Notes: generated by a model not told the origin, from the letters alone. DNA of 64,000 bases from Nyssa sinensis (GCA_008638375.1 CM018031.1:2269001-2333000); one strand, 5' to 3'; positions 1 through 15,079 are shown, numbered from the stretch's first letter. Made by a program: numbers and translations.

Positions 1-3000
1 AAAACTATCCATTTTATATTTTTATGTATTTTTTAAATTTTAACCAATTTTTTCTAATTTTTTTAAATAAAAAAATTAAATTAAATAAATTATTTTTATT
101 TTATATAAAATAAATTAATATTTTTAGTTAATATTTATTTAAAAATAAAAAAATTGAAAAATTGATTAAAATTGAAAAAGTGTATAAAAAAATAAAAAAA
201 GAAGTAATTTTGTCATTTGAAGAAAAAAATGACTAAAAAAGTACTTATAATTTATCAAATAAAATAAAAAATAATATAAATTTATAAATTTCAAAAAAGA
301 TTAATATAATTTATTTAAAAATTAATCATTATTATCTTACTTGAGCTAATAAATATTTAATACATCAATATGATATATGGGTCATTTATTAATATATCAG
401 ATGTTTCTAACTCGAGTATATTGAAATCAATAAATAACAACTTATTACAATTTGGTCACGTATTGTACAATAATTTTATTTGAAATCCCATAATGCACCT
501 ATACTCTGTCATAAATGTTAGATGTATGAGAAGTATTTGTATAAATTGAGTTTTTTGATCAACATAAGAGGTGATTAAATCCTTTCCTGAGCACCAAAAA
601 AACAAAAAAAAAAAAAAAAGATGATTAAAAAAATTTATTTGTGTGATTGTGCAAATTAATAAACTAGGTTCACACAAAAGTCGATATAGCCTTTCTCATA
701 TTAGTACCATTACCACTTTCTTTAGGAAATTTTTTTGAACAGATCACCTTATTTAGTGATACATAATATATGTAACAATATGTAGTTAAAAGGACACAAA
801 AGCATGTAATATATCAGACACATCAAAAAACATTAAAAAAATAAAAGAATTGACAGGAAATGTCATTTTACTGGTCCATTCTCTGGGTTATTTTAAATTA
901 TTTTCAGGTTTAATAATTTTTTACCTTTTATAATTAGACTTAGTAAATTATAAGACAAATTACAAGCAAGAGTATAAAAAATTATAAATTTAACAAATAT
1001 TTGATAAAACATATTAATTCTTACTTGTGAGCTTCTGTCTGCTCTTCTTCTTTTTTTTCCTTCAAGCTTTGAATAAGGGGATTGAAGCCCAATATGCCTT
1101 TCACAAAATTAGCTAATTAATTATGATCAATATTCTATAATCTGTGGGATAATAGGAGACAACAACAAATTATGACAAAAGAAATAAAATTTTAAATTGT
1201 ACAGCAGTCTCAACTATTGAAACAGTTCAATGTTATGATCTTCAATGAAATCTATATCATGTTTGTCATTATTTATGCCAAATTTAAACCATTGGTTATA
1301 ATCATAAATAATCAATTCATAAGAGCAGGACAATGTAGATCATTCGAGCTATAATTAAACTACTTTAACCTTGATCTAAATTTGACCAAGTTTAGTTGAA
1401 GTTCCTTATAAACACATTAAAAAAAAAAGAAAAAAAATGAACTGAACTTAATGTTGTGAGATTAATATTAATGTACAAGTTTTCCCTCTTCTTCATACTT
1501 GGATTGAGATCTTCTTCAGTGGTATACTCCTTCAGTGTAAACAATATATACTGATATATCCAGAGAAATTAGTACAGTGCAGTATATATTCACATCCCCA
1601 ACTAAAAATTATGACAGAAAGAACCACTCATACAACATGATTATTTCTTTGTTTCGCATTTCTTAAATCACAGCCAATGAAGAAAAATAAGACTGAAGAA
1701 CAAGAAATAGAAGATAAAGCTACCAAAAAAGGGAACTTTAAGTTGAGTTGACGCCATAAATCCAGCTGTGGCAGCCATTGGTGGAGATGATGGCTTGGTT
1801 TCGCTGTTCTGCACCACAATAATACACATACTATTATAAATGCCACAACCCATAAGAAGATCATAACTGCATATTTTGGTGTGTTTCTCCAAGTTTCCAT
1901 CTCTTGACAATGCTAACGACAAAAGTTAGAGACAGTGACAATAACTGGAACATACAGAAAAGTAGAAGAAGAAGAAGTACAATGAGGTTTGGGTACAACA
2001 AGGTGGGGAGCGCTCACATAACATAGAATGCATGCCTGAATCTTGTTTTGTTTTAAAGCCCTCACTTTACTCTAGCTACAAGTTGTTGGTCCCCTAAAGG
2101 AGGAATTAGTGTCAAAAATGAAATGGAGTTGTAGAATTGCGATAAAATTACTTAATTTAAAAAGTATTTTAGAAGTAGAAAAAGTGTAAAACTCTTGAAC
2201 TGTACCTTCATACTTTATAAGTATGGATATCAATTTCAAGAGATTGGATAATGCTATTTCCATTTCAATTTTTGATTCACGCACTCTTCCTCCTGTATAA
2301 TAAATTTTGATTGAGCTCATAATGTTAAGATCCGAAAGCTAAAGTGGGAGCACAAAAAAGAAGAAGAAGATGAAGAGATGAGTTGATAAACATAAAACGA
2401 AGTAAGAGAGAAAATTGTTGTGGAGTTTAAATAGATGTGAAAATTCATTTGGCTCTATCCAAATTATAGTCATAGAACCAATGCGCTGGCCTCACAAAAT
2501 GGTGATCAGGAGCGTGTATACAAAACCATACTAGAAATACCGTAAGTAAGCTTAGTAGTTTTAGCAGATGATGCGATGATCAGTTCCATCAAGACAATGG
2601 CTATAAGCAGGGGATGCTGTGATGATGTGAAGGTGGAAACTCGAAATGATGATGTGCAAGTAATATTCATGATGGCAGTTATAGGAAATTGGCTAAAGAT
2701 GATGATAATGTAGTAACAAGTATATCCAAAATACGGCGATGATTATCATGATGATGTTTTTGCAAATGATGAAATGTGATAGCAATGAAGTTATGATAGG
2801 GGTTCTGATCAAGGATGCCAAATCTTTACATAACGATAACAATGATTTGATCATAGGACTATGATATAGTCCAAATATTGATGGAGATGACAACAACAGT
2901 TTGTTAAGATCATTTACTGAATTTTGCATGATTTCTCACACTCAGGGATGAGAGGAGAACATAAATGCTAGCACAAAAGCTTCGAGTATGCATTCATAAT

Positions 3001-3110
3001 CTATCACTTGAAGTCTTTAACATAAGATAATAATATTTCTCTGATGATGGCTGAACCAGTTTTGAGAATAAAATATTTAGACAAAAGAATAAATTTGAGC
3101 ATATTTGTGG
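1..3110. other. AT-rich intergenic flank, no confident gene
   Basis: Very AT-rich sequence with poly-A/T runs over the first 1 kb. The only candidate is a small minus-strand reading frame at about 1650-1922, in two overlapping frames with one hydrophobic segment each. I recognise no family in it and do not call a gene. Positions 2540-2930 are rich in GAT/ATG triplets and look like low-complexity sequence. The 3' end of the phosphatase gene borders this block at 3111. Confidence 0.6.
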
Positions 3111-6100
3111 TTAAAGATGGAGGTAGAAAATTACTTTTGAAGCTATAGAGCACAACTGAGGCTGTCGTACAATGTATAATTGATCGCCATGGCTGTTTTC
3201 CTTATAAATATCCTGATTCCTGTGCCAAGTCCACAATGCATATGTAGAATTCACAACCTGTGTTCAGGAAGTTACCAAAAAGAGAAAGAAAAGCACGTCC
3301 TAAATTAGTGAAACAAAAGATATCAGGAATTGAAAATTCATTGAATCATCATAATATACCAACATCGGCTTGTTTCCTTCTGAACTAAATGCTGAACCAG
3401 ATCAAAAAATTGTAACAGATTGTTAATGGGAAACACATGAAAAAGTTTGGGTAACCACTTGTTTTTCCTTTTTTCAAAAAAAAAAAATCAATTCCATGAC
3501 ATGCACCCCATTCCCAAATTTTACTCTCAGAATCACATCCTTGTACTTACAACAAATGCAGTCACAAAAGGCATACACACCATTCTCATACATTATTGTA
3601 GTGCTGTTACTATAAAGCAGTTCTCTATTCCAGTCAAAGTTTGAAAGAGCTCGAGAGGCTTTGACCTTGAGGCAAGCCTCAGCCTTTGATGTAATAATTC
3701 CTATGGTTATTCTCCCAACAGTTTAATGGCCAACTCCTCAAAATTGTCAGTGCACATGAGATGTGTACAAGTCTAGCCTTGAGACTGCTTTTGGTATGAA
3801 TATGATTTCCATAGTAATGAAAAAACAGGTCCACTAATGTCAACCATTATAACTTCATTCTTTAACTTTGCATTTTTTTTCTAATTTTCATTTTTCATTA
3901 ATATATTGATCTAAAAACTTATTTTTAACCAAGTTTCAAATATAAATCAAATTCATACTCAAGAATGGAGTCAATAAAAGAAAAAACTAGATAGTCCATG
4001 ACAGAAATAGCCTGCTGGAGTTATAGCTAAAAATTTAAACTACTTCATTTCCTAAAATTAATAATAAAGATCCTATGATGTGGTGAACTAAACTCAACGT
4101 AGACACGATCAGAAACCAATATACTTATTTCAATAACTTCTATCAGTGTTTAAAATGCTTTTGAACAACATTCTGTCATTTAGAAAATTACATTAAAATC
4201 TTAGACTTTACCTCAAGTATGCCGTGTCCAAAGCTGCTCTCTCTATATGCACTCCAGTCTGGTTGTCTGTCCCAGCAAAACTTTCCTTCTGCAGGGCCAG
4301 AAGTGAAATTCAAATGGCATACTCCTCCAAATTCTGGTTTGTTGTCACCAGCTGAAGGACACTTCCCAGGGTCATCTGCATGATCAACATCGACTTTCTC
4401 AATATTACCACCATCTCCAACTGTTATGTAGACAGCCCCACATGCATCCAATGTATAATTATAGACTCTATTCATCCGCTCATATGCATGTACCTGGAAG
4501 AAAGATAATTTATCACACATTATTGATAAAGAAGAAGACATCTGAGTTTGGAAATGGCACCATGTAGGATTAATTGAAGTTTCCATTTCAGCATATTCTA
4601 TAACATCACAATATGTGTCTCCACATATCCGAAACATTTTGTGATACCGATTCAAAAGTGTGTGTGTGTGTGTGTATTGATTTACATTGTAGTGAAAATT
4701 CTCATGTTTGATTGCATGGTTATATTAAATTCATCACTTATTCGTGATTAAATATCATAAATGAAGAAACAACAAACATGATCTTAATACCAACTACTAT
4801 TCTGGTAAGAGATTAAATCTAGTCAACTTTACTTTCCCATGGTCTGTTTAAAGATCCTTGAGGGGTCAGTGCGGCAGACTCCTCCTTCCAATTATTACAC
4901 ACTACGTAAACAGGAATCTTCAAATGAAAAACCAGCAAGGTTAGCCCAAATGTCATTGAGAAGAAGCCAGTGGAGCTGAGTTTCAGTTCAAAGCAAAGGG
5001 TTTTGCAAGATATGGCTACATCCAAGAGGTGAAAATGATTAAGGAAGTTCACTTGACAATCCTCATTCAAATTATAAAAAATATTATTGTTGTTCTGTTA
5101 TTATTAAATTGGTTTAAGAGATCAAACATATCAATTAAAGAAATATATATGAAATGTAGATATGGTGAAATTTTATACCAGATACTACATTTGACATTAC
5201 TCTTCTTCTTATCTATACTCAGTTCTTGGAGACCAATCTTTCTTCTTGGTTATGATATTCGCAGATAATATTGTCTCAGTGCTAAGTAGATTCAAGAGGG
5301 GAATGCAAAACTAGAGCAATGGATGGTGGATTGCAAAGGAGAGAAATATAATTGAAAGCAGGAGAAAATCCTTGGACTGCTTCTTTAGGATGATTCAGGG
5401 GGAAAAGGAAAAGAAAAGAAAAATCACTGTCATCCGGGATTATTGGTTGGGAGACCAGATTGAGCAGTTTCAAGGATATTTGGCTGGTAGATGCTTAAAT
5501 TGGCCATTTTTAGTGAATGAACGTGCCATATTATATATATCCGTGAAAATAAGGAGGATGTTACATTTAAAATTATAAGGTGGTAAGTGAAGATCTGCTC
5601 ATGAATGTTAGGTGACCCTTTGAATTGCAATCACAACCAAGCAGGCAAGGGAAATGTTCATTTTTTAAGTCTAGGAAGATTACAGGAGGGAAAAAAAGAT
5701 AAATTTAGAAGCTAGAAATCCGAAAAAAAAAAAAAAAAACCTTCAGTTAGTTCAACAGGTTACAACACAAGGGGCACATGCCGCACACCAATTTGATGCA
5801 ACTTAAACATGTACATCCAACACCAATGAGGAAACAGTGGCATAAGCTTAGTTTAGAGCATGTTGAAGGTTAGAGGAAGGTTTAAAAAAAATGCATACAG
5901 AACATCATTAGAAATAGACAAGGCTTTTGATGAATTGAAAAGTCATACGGCTGCACCAGATATGCATGCCAATCATAAGTTAGTAGGATGACAGTCACAC
6001 AAATTATTTCTGTTTAGAACTCTTAAGCAAGGTCTTTATGAATGATGATAGGGTTATTGATTTTCAAAGCATGTTCTACAAGTTAACTTTCCCTTCTTAC

Positions 6101-9100
6101 TAATGAGAATGCAAGCCTGCAAAGCTTCATAAATAAACTCTGAAGTTCAACCATATTGTCAACACAGTCATCATGATTAGGCAAGGTTTTGGTCAACTAC
6201 TTACATGTCGCATACTTTAGTCAACTACATACAAGTTGCCTATCTTGTAATGTTTTCCTATATTCTTAATTATACCATATTTGTCAACCGTCATATGAAT
6301 AATTATAAGAACAGAAAGCTTTTTCTCGGATTACAACCAATTTTATGGTTTTAATTTCAAAACAAACTACATTGATTTAGTTAAACAGCTTAAACTTTTT
6401 ACATGACTTATTTAGTTTATCAGATCATTCTATAAAAGCTCCAAGGGGGGATTTAGTTCAAGGAATTGGATTTAGTAATTAAATTCAAAGAATTGAAAAT
6501 CTTAGAAATAGGAAACATGTGGACTTTGGGTAAAAAACAAAGGGGAGAATACAAAGACATACAATTTTTCCTTAGTAACAAACTATGCGGAAGTAGATGG
6601 ATCTGACTGAGCAGGTGGAGTTGTTAATGTTAAGTCCACTGTTTCAGAAAGTCATTAAATTCTAATTTTTCTCAGAATTGGATTGGAGTTGTGGTTTTCA
6701 CTCATTGAGGATTGTGGTAATGTTAGTTACCAGTCATTTAAGGCAGTATTTAGTGTTGTTCCTGATGATGGGGTTACCTAAGCTGGGAATGGATAACAAC
6801 AGCAATGGCAGTGAGAGTGATGGGTTGCTAAAGTGGGTTATGGTTGTGATGGTGAAGATTTATTGAAGGCAGTAGTGGTGGTGACAGTGGCAATATCATG
6901 GTATCAAGGGCAGTTGGCAGTTGCAGTGCTGTCATGATGCCAGTGGAGCTGAGGAGGTTATGGTGGTAGGTGGCAGTGTCAAAAGTTGGGGCGATGCAAA
7001 TGGCTACAATGGCATGGATTCAGAACTGGAAGGGGTGGTGGTGCTGACAGGTTGAAAAAATTGATGGTGATCTGTCAACAAAGATGACAATGAGAAGTTG
7101 GAGGACAAATGGTGTGTGGTGTGTAGAGGTAGCAGTTCTGGCAGAGTCTCAAAGGTGAAATAGTGGCGACACTAATAACTAATGTGTTGCAGGTAGTGAC
7201 AAAGGTGGCATTTATTGCTTTCCTGAATTTTCGATACCTTATTTATATGAATAAAGCACTGAACTTCAGGTTGAAGAGAAGGAAAAAGAAGCAACTTCGG
7301 GGGCAAAATTTCAAATCCACTTGGAGAGTCGCACACCAACATTACTTGAGAACAAAAGGCCCAATGATAAATCCTACACTATAGTCCACAACAAATTTCC
7401 CTGTAAAAAACACACCCTATGAAAGGACTGTTTAAACAATGAGTTTATATCTTAAAGCATACAGTTTAACTTTTAAATATTTGTTTCAGTAACAAATTTG
7501 TCCAAAATCAGCTTCTAATACTTTTTTAAGCCAAAAACAATTGGAAGTTTAGGAAACCTTTGATAGACACTGTACCTAATTTTGTTGTGAAAAATAAATC
7601 ATGGTTATATAAGAACTTGAGTGATAGAAACTGATCACATAACTACATCTTTTCTTATTAACAGAAAGACGTTGAATTTTCTTTTCAACTTACATGACCA
7701 GAAAACACAATATCAACGCCATATTGATACAGAAGTGCCTCCATTTCTAGCCTCATGCATTCAAACTCCTGATAGTGTGATGAATAGCTATTATACCAAG
7801 GAGGATGCCATGCAGCTACCAGCCAAGGAGTCACACTGCGGTCTACTTTATGTAGGTCCTCCTTAAGCCAAGCATACTGAGCACCTGGAATAAGTATTTG
7901 ATGAATGCTAAAACATACACAACGGAACTTCTAAGTTGCAAACATGCTTGCAAAAATAGGGAGAAAATATGAACGCTTGTATTGAGTAAATGCCAGTATA
8001 GATAAATGTATTACTACATAAAATGATATATCAGTAAGTCAAAAGGATAGTTTCAGTCACCAGTACTGTTGTAGTCCACATACGCTCCCAACATCATGAA
8101 ATGTACACCACCAGCATCAAAAGAGTAGTAGAAATTACTGTTAGAGCCAGACTCATTCGAGGGAACACTAAATCTTGTTAGATACGATTGGAAAGTGACT
8201 CCAGAAGCTTGAGGCTCAATCTCATGGTTGCCTTCTATAACCATCATGGGAACTCTTGAGGTCAGGGGCTCCATGAACCTAGAATTCCAAAATCAATTAT
8301 GTCAGTAATAGAAGTAGATTGGACTGGATCCATTTATTGTTTGCATCCATAATTCTAATATTTGGCACATCATGCATCCAAAATATTTATCTTAATATAA
8401 CTCTCCAGAAGTTGCTTCGTTATTACATGCATGCATCAAAAGCACAAAATACAAGTAAAAGGCTAGGTACGCTAAGAGAAGCACAAGAAGGATGAAATAG
8501 CTGGAAGAAATATTTAACAGAGTAATAATCATGGCATAAGTTCTTAGTGAAAGAGTAAAAATGTATGCAAAGCAATAAGCATAATATATTTTCTCCTCAT
8601 TCATAGCAGCAGCACAGTTTTGGTGATTTTTCCTTATATAGTGGATATTATGGGAGAGATGGACAGGATTGATAGTGTTGCTAGGCGCAACCTCCAGACT
8701 TCTAGAAGTTCTATCAAGACTTAAATTCAAAGTCTGTTGAATCTATGAATTTTGCCTTTCAGTTCCTTCTCTCCAAGTTGTGACAGGGGAAGATGATCTT
8801 AACAAAATCCTCTCTACACTTCCTTGAGAGATAGGAAAGGTGAAAGGGCTTTGATCTCCAGGAAATGTGTATAACCAATTGAAAATCTTTCAATTAACAG
8901 AACTTCTGATTTTAGTGATTTGAAAACAAAATGAGGACTTCTCCTCTAAAGTCACTCATAGCAGGTGAACTAACAGAGTAACAATCATAATAATCATACC
9001 GGTGGCCACCAATCACCAATTAGATATAATTAGAACCGGTCAATAAAATGAGAAGAATCACATCAATGTCTCCTTCAATTAGTAATTCTATAAATGAATG

Positions 9101-11383
9101 TGACATTTTCAACTCCAAAAAGAGAATCATCAAAGAACAGTCACTCTATGAAAGCTTTAATCTTATTTTCTTAACCGAACTGTTTATAACTTAGATACTT
9201 CATCTTTTACGCTTACAATTCTTTAATTCAATGAAGTACAAGATTTTTTCACCCTATATAAGAGGAAAATAGATTTGCTGCATCTAGTTGTTTATTATGA
9301 TATTATCCATCTTGCTTCCATTTTCGATTTATTCCGTGTGTGTGTGTGTGTGTATGTCTCCAGACACAGCATGGCTAAGCTTGTCGCATGTGGACTTCAC
9401 AAGTAATTTATAATACTCTAGCAAACTGAACACCTCAGAGGAACTGCAAAAGAGGATTATCAAGGGCAACAAACTGTTCCAATGATACGGACAGTTATTC
9501 TACATTGATCTCATTCATCATAGTTAATATATTTTCACCAAAAAAAAATTTTCCGATTCTTTTTTCTGTTTGGACTTTGGATAGTGGGATCCCCATTAAT
9601 ATAACTGCATTGCAAATTTATATTTGATGAAAGAAAATTGAATTGCTTAGACACAAAAACTTAATGGGTTTGGAAGATGAACAGACATCTTCAGCCATAC
9701 TTCATCAACAAATATTTCACACGGTCATAAAATAGACATTTTCAATTTACCTTCCCCACCCATCCCAGCGAGGTTGATAAGTTTCTCTAATGGGTGCATC
9801 AGGAAACGCACATGAAAAGCACGAAGCTCCTTTCCCACCAGTTGTAAGGTACTGGTTTGCATAAGTTAAGTCTCCAACCATTAAAATCATTGAAGGATCA
9901 TTCACAATGAGATGATCAATGGTTGTTGTTGAATTGCTTGTGAGACCTAAATCTCCAACAACTGCTATCCGATGAGGATACATGTTGGGACCAGGCAATG
10001 GGAAACTTTCAAAGACATGCTCCTCACTCATTGCTGGTAAAGAACTATCCCCACACTTGTAATAATATTTTGTTCCAGGTTCAAGACCTACAAGAAAACT
10101 CAAACTTCTTAATCTTTTTGAAAAAGAACAGCACAAAGTGCTCATGATTTGTTAAACTAAATTATCAATTACTCAGCCACAATTCAAAAACTACAAAGTT
10201 TATTAGAGTTGTAGTGAACTAATATATGGCTCACACCACAACAGGAAAGAGGTTTTGTGAATTGGACAACAGAAAATAATTCTACACCTCCGGCATGCCA
10301 CTTGCTTAAGAAGGCATGGATTATTTTGGCAAGTAATTGTCCAAAATTTTTGATTGACCACGTAAAATATTCCTTCCCTTGTAAATTGGACAATAGGAAA
10401 TGGAGTTTGCATCGGTCATGAACAAAGAAGCTCATACTGAAAAAGAAGGTAAAGATTTAACCATAATCATAAAACTCTTTGATCATAATCAATTTAAGGA
10501 GTTCCTGACTACTAGCTCGTAGATGGTGACAACCGACAACACCCAATTGACCATCACTTGGCTAGATCCTCTGTTGATATTAGTATCTACTAAATAGTGT
10601 ATGAATACTAAGCTTAATATATACTGGTACAATTTCAATCATCACTATTGTGTTGAGCAAAACAACCGAAATTAATTAGAAGAGCATAACACTCCTGATC
10701 ATGATGAATTTATGAAAGAATTCAGATTCACCAGTCATTAATGCCATAAATGCAAGAAGAATTCAAGCATAATTATCATAAACAACCGAACAGATTAACA
10801 GTTAAAGGTTTTTTTTTTCCTACCATCAATCCTCACGTGATGAATGATGCCAGAAGTGTAATTCAAAAGCTTCGGAAATGCGTACAACTGACTGTAAACA
10901 GTAGAAACCCCAGTCTGTTTCATCAAATACTTTCCGCTTTCTTTCCCAAACCAGACCTCGCTGGCAACAGTCTCGGGATCAATTGGAGTCACATTACGAC
11001 CAATCTGGGCATCCCCTAAAAAAAGAAACAAAAACCAACCCAATTCAACACTTGTAACGATTATATCAACGAAACGACAAGCACAAGAAAAAGAACAACA
11101 CATATTGCAGAATCGACACAAGAAAAGTACCAGTTACCCAAGAAACCCACATTGAAGTTGGGGAAGATAATGCAAGAGCAATCTGCTCTGGAAACATTGA
11201 TGTCACATTCTTGTTGAGCCTTGGATCATCCATAGGCAAGTCATCACTGCCTTTACGCAATGATGGATCAAAACTGCGAGTCACAGGCTTAAAAGGGCCT
11301 TCTAAGGTAGTGGGTATGAGTTCTCCAGTCACCACCATGATCAGAAAAATGATCAAAGCTATAGACAATTTACAGTCCTCCAT
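3111..11383 (-). CDS. Purple acid phosphatase, PAP15/PAP23 group, seven exons
   Basis: Secreted metallophosphoesterase that hydrolyses phosphate monoesters with a binuclear metal centre. Exons, in transcript order: 11131-11383, 10824-11015, 9751-10087, 8061-8278, 7694-7884, 4212-4493, 3111-3257. All junctions are GT-AG, phases agree, and the total is 1620 nt (539 aa), close to the roughly 530 aa usual for plant high-molecular-weight PAPs. The N terminus has a hydrophobic signal peptide (about residues 6-20). Next comes a fibronectin-like N-domain. The metal-ligand blocks follow in order: GDLG (Asp near 194), GDLTY (Asp and Tyr near 221-224), GNHE, a WHPPWY block and GHVH, so all seven ligands are present. 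Wording such as SEVWFGKESGKY and MSEEHVF resembles what I recall of PAP23 more than PAP15. The GHVH motif is split GH|VH by a 3.2 kb phase-0 intron. The C terminus is less certain: after VRQPQLC the frame runs about 12 more residues to a TAA, but a GT follows TCAAAA, so another small exon is possible. Start is the first ATG before the signal peptide. Confidence 0.93.
4494..7693 (-). other. Intron 5 of the purple acid phosphatase gene (3.2 kb)
   Basis: The largest intron of the gene, with donor GTAAGT at 7693 and acceptor TTCCAG ending at 4494. It contains a (GT)n microsatellite at 4659-4674 and a strand-skewed segment at about 6690-7160 rich in GGT, GGC and GAT triplets. I see no coding remnant of a known transposon. 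Confidence 0.7.
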
Positions 11384-14300
11384 ATGGGGTTCCTTGTTTA
11401 CACTTCTTCGTTTCTCTTGATTAAACTGGGTTGATCGCTGTGGTGAATATGTGAAGGTTTATGGTATGAATTGGGTGGGTTGTTTGGTGGATGCGAAAGT
11501 GGAATATTCTTCTTATTAGACATGGATTCCATATTTTGATGCATGCCAATCTACCTTTTACAACTAAAAATATAATTTTATTAATAACTACCCACAATAA
11601 TATTGTAATAAGAATTTTAAAAATAAGTTAATCTTCTAATAATTAATATTAAATAAATTAATAATGTGTATTTATTAATAAATTTTAAAGACCCAACTCA
11701 ATTTCATTATAAATAATTAATAATTATTTAAAAAATATATTTATAATATTAACTATTAGAATAAAAAAATACAAAACTTGTTTGTGTATATATATTATAA
11801 AATTATTAGTAACGTCAATTTTTTAATAATAAAAAAGGGATTAGAACTTTTCTTTTAATTTAAATTAAATATAAAATATATTTTTTAGAAAAAATTCATT
11901 CACTTTGTAAATTTGTATTTTTGTCATACTTTGATGCTAAAATATATATATAAATATATATAATTGTAAGAAGTTTTTTTGTTAATAAAAATCATAATAG
12001 AACTAAATAATTAATAATTTTGAATATCTTAAAACTATTAATTATTAGGGGTGCATTTTTATCATAATAATATACAATTAGAGTAGATAATGATATTATT
12101 ATTCATTATAGAAAGTAGTATTTGAAGTAAATTCAGATTATGAGTAAGTGATTTTGAAAAAATGATTTAAAAAAAAATTAATTATGAGAGAATGAGGTCT
12201 TTAATTGAGTTTGTTCAAAATGATGATGATTATGAAATATGATTTTTTTTTCGTCCTATTTAATAATACTTCATGTGTATATAAATTATATATTATCTAT
12301 TATATTATTAAATAAAATATAAAATATAATATAAATATATGACATTAAAATTTTATAAAATATATAATATATGGTGTGATAATAGGTATATAAGACAAAA
12401 GAAGAGTAATTGAGATATGGTATGTGCAAAGCAATGAAATAAAAGAAGACAAAAGAAGGGAAAGTGAAGAATTCTACTAGCAAAACACAGAAAAGGACCT
12501 CGTACGTGCTTCAACTCAAACGGCACGCAAAAATGCCGTTTTCACTCTGCCTCTTATCCAAAATTATCTCTATCCATAAAACATCCAAACACTCTTCTGC
12601 ATTCGTAATTAAAATAAATTTTATTAATCATTTTAAATTATACCAATAAAAATATTAAAATAATTTTTTTTTTGTCCCTTTAAAAGTCAACAGCATGAAT
12701 TTGTAGCATTATTTAATTGGCCCGATTGGCCGATCCTGATTTATAATTTGTCGTTAGAGCGGCTAATCCCGATATTTTGTTTGAGGTGAATAATCTAATG
12801 CGGGACAGTTTTTGTTTTTAATAATCAGTCTGTTTGAGTCAATAGTAAAAAATTCCGCAAACTCTTCATCTCGTCAGCACATTGCTCTAAGTATGTTTTG
12901 CTTCTATACTTCTGTTGTCTTTTTGTGTAATTTGGCACAGGATACCAGAGAAAGAGAAATATTGGCCCCTTGTCAGTTCCTTTCGGTCTGGAAGCCGAAT
13001 TGACAGCACAAAACAAGCTGCCATAGGCTCTACTTTGCTGCAGATCCACTCTTATTTCATCTCAAAAACTACCCTTTCACCCCATCCTCTGTATTTTATT
13101 GTTGTACTAAATCATGACCCGTAATTTACATTTTTATGCTAACAATGAATTGGTTCTCCTTAAACTCTCCACATTGTTGAGGACTTAGATTAGCCTAAAA
13201 GTAATTTCCAACCTCCCAAATAAAAAAAAAATGGATTAGCCAATTTTCGTTTACAAACAGCCCCTTACTTTTCTTTTCTACATAAATATTTGATATAATT
13301 GTTTATTGCAACCCCTTTTTCTCAGCCCAAGGCCAAGCAACAGGTAAGCGATGGTCATGACACATGAGATCGTGAAGCCACAAAGGCCCATATTTTAGTT
13401 TTAATGACCATTTTAACCTGTAAAACCAAGGCTAAGGCTAAGGTCTCTCAACCCATTTACTATTGAATCTTATGTATGATTGGGTCTTCACTTGAACAAT
13501 CTAAATTTGGGCTCAAATGGTGAAGGGGTAGATTGGGTTCCGAGTAGGTCTTATGGATGGCCGTGGCAAGGCAATTCGTTTAGCCCAAGCAATACAAAAG
13601 TCAACGATAAATAACCCCATAGGACCAGGCTATTTGATTTTAAGACGGGTTGGCCCGCAAACGATAACTTTGGACTACAAGTCAAGTATTGGCCCAATAT
13701 AATTTACATGATCTTTTTACGTGAATCGTATATAATTCGTATATATACATAAAATATATATATATACATGAATATATAAAAGAAAATCGTATACATTCGT
13801 ATATATTTTTATAAATTTTGTAATGTCCATGATTCAATAAATAATTGAAAACACTTTGTTAAAATTAAATATTTATATTTTGAGATAAAAATTTAAATAT
13901 TAAAAATAGCAAATAAATATATTTTCTTCTATAATTTTGTTAGAATGCAATCACAAATACTTATTCACTCCTTTTATTTAATTAATTGATGATCATATGT
14001 CCAAAAGTACGTAAGAAAATATGAAAGTAAGAATCAATGTTATATGTTTGAGAAATTAACATATAAATACTCTCGTATTTTTATACTAATTTTTTTTTAT
14101 CAATATTTATGTATTTATATAATAACTTTTTTCTAAATTAACCCTTGGACATCAAATTAAGATTGATTAATTGTCAAAAAATTGAGATATTTTTATTTGT
14201 GCATCAAATCATGTTATTATATAAATTAATGATGTATTATTGTATTATTTGAAATTAAAAAATAAAAGAATAAATTATATTGTTGTTTAAGTTATATCTA

Positions 14301-15079
14301 TTAATTATATATAATATTTTATTATTTAATTAATTATACTAACCTCTTGTGATAATTTATCACAGATTTTTTTTTTTTTTTTTTATAGATGATGGGTAAT
14401 TGCTAGTCAATAAATTTTTATTGATGACAATAATTTATTTTTTTTAAAATAAAAAATTTATCTTTTAAATTTTGATATTTTAATAAATAATTGGCGTCAC
14501 TTTGATTCTACTATGAGGGGACAGTGGGGGTTAGGATTGCCGACAAATCATTTGGTAGCGGGATCCACTGCATAAAATGTGTGAACCCACACCGACACTT
14601 TACCTGCGTTGGTCTACGTGGTTAAAATTCAGTGGAGGAAATGGAAGAAAGTCTAAAAGTGACGTTGCATTATAGCCAACAATCAGAAGGTCACGTGGAA
14701 CTGTGCGACGTACTGAATTTATCCACATGGAACCATTTTTATAATATTTAAAATATCATTTAACCCACCCTTTCACAACTGTAAGAGTAATGTTTGATGC
14801 CTATGTGTAATGTTTTATATTATAATATTTTTGTAACATAATTAATACAATTATTTAAATGGGTGCTAGATTTACACTCATCATGCTTACAGGAATTTCA
14901 CACTTATGTAAGTAATTGTGTGTCGTAAAAATATTGCGTTACAAGACATTACTCACAAGAGATAGGTCTTAGTAGTGGATCAATTATATTTCAATATTCC
15001 ACCACGTTTATTTTACATTCTGACCAATGTATTGAGAATCTAAAACATTACACATTTATTACATGTCCACCTTCTTGCA
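11384..15079. other. Intergenic, AT-rich, no gene seen
   Basis: Begins with the 5' flank of the phosphatase gene. The rest is AT-rich with short degenerate palindromes, a stretch of repeated ATTCGTATATA-like words around 13725-13810 and poly-T near 14365. Short frames here lack any recognisable domain. Confidence 0.6.

Noticed and set aside
1628..1922. Two overlapping minus-strand frames with hydrophobic segments, one beginning METWRNTPKYAVMIF.
   Set aside because: No recognisable family, no cleavable signal or peptide-hormone motif, and the two frames cannot both be coding. Hydrophobic frames arise easily from AT-rich sequence.
10750..11019. An 89-codon plus-strand frame.
   Set aside because: Antisense shadow of phosphatase exon 2.
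13500..13570. A tRNA-like string (GGTGAAGGGGTAGATTGGGTTCCGAG).
   Set aside because: Arms do not pair into a cloverleaf and no 3' acceptor stem is found; no tRNA gene could be supported in the window.
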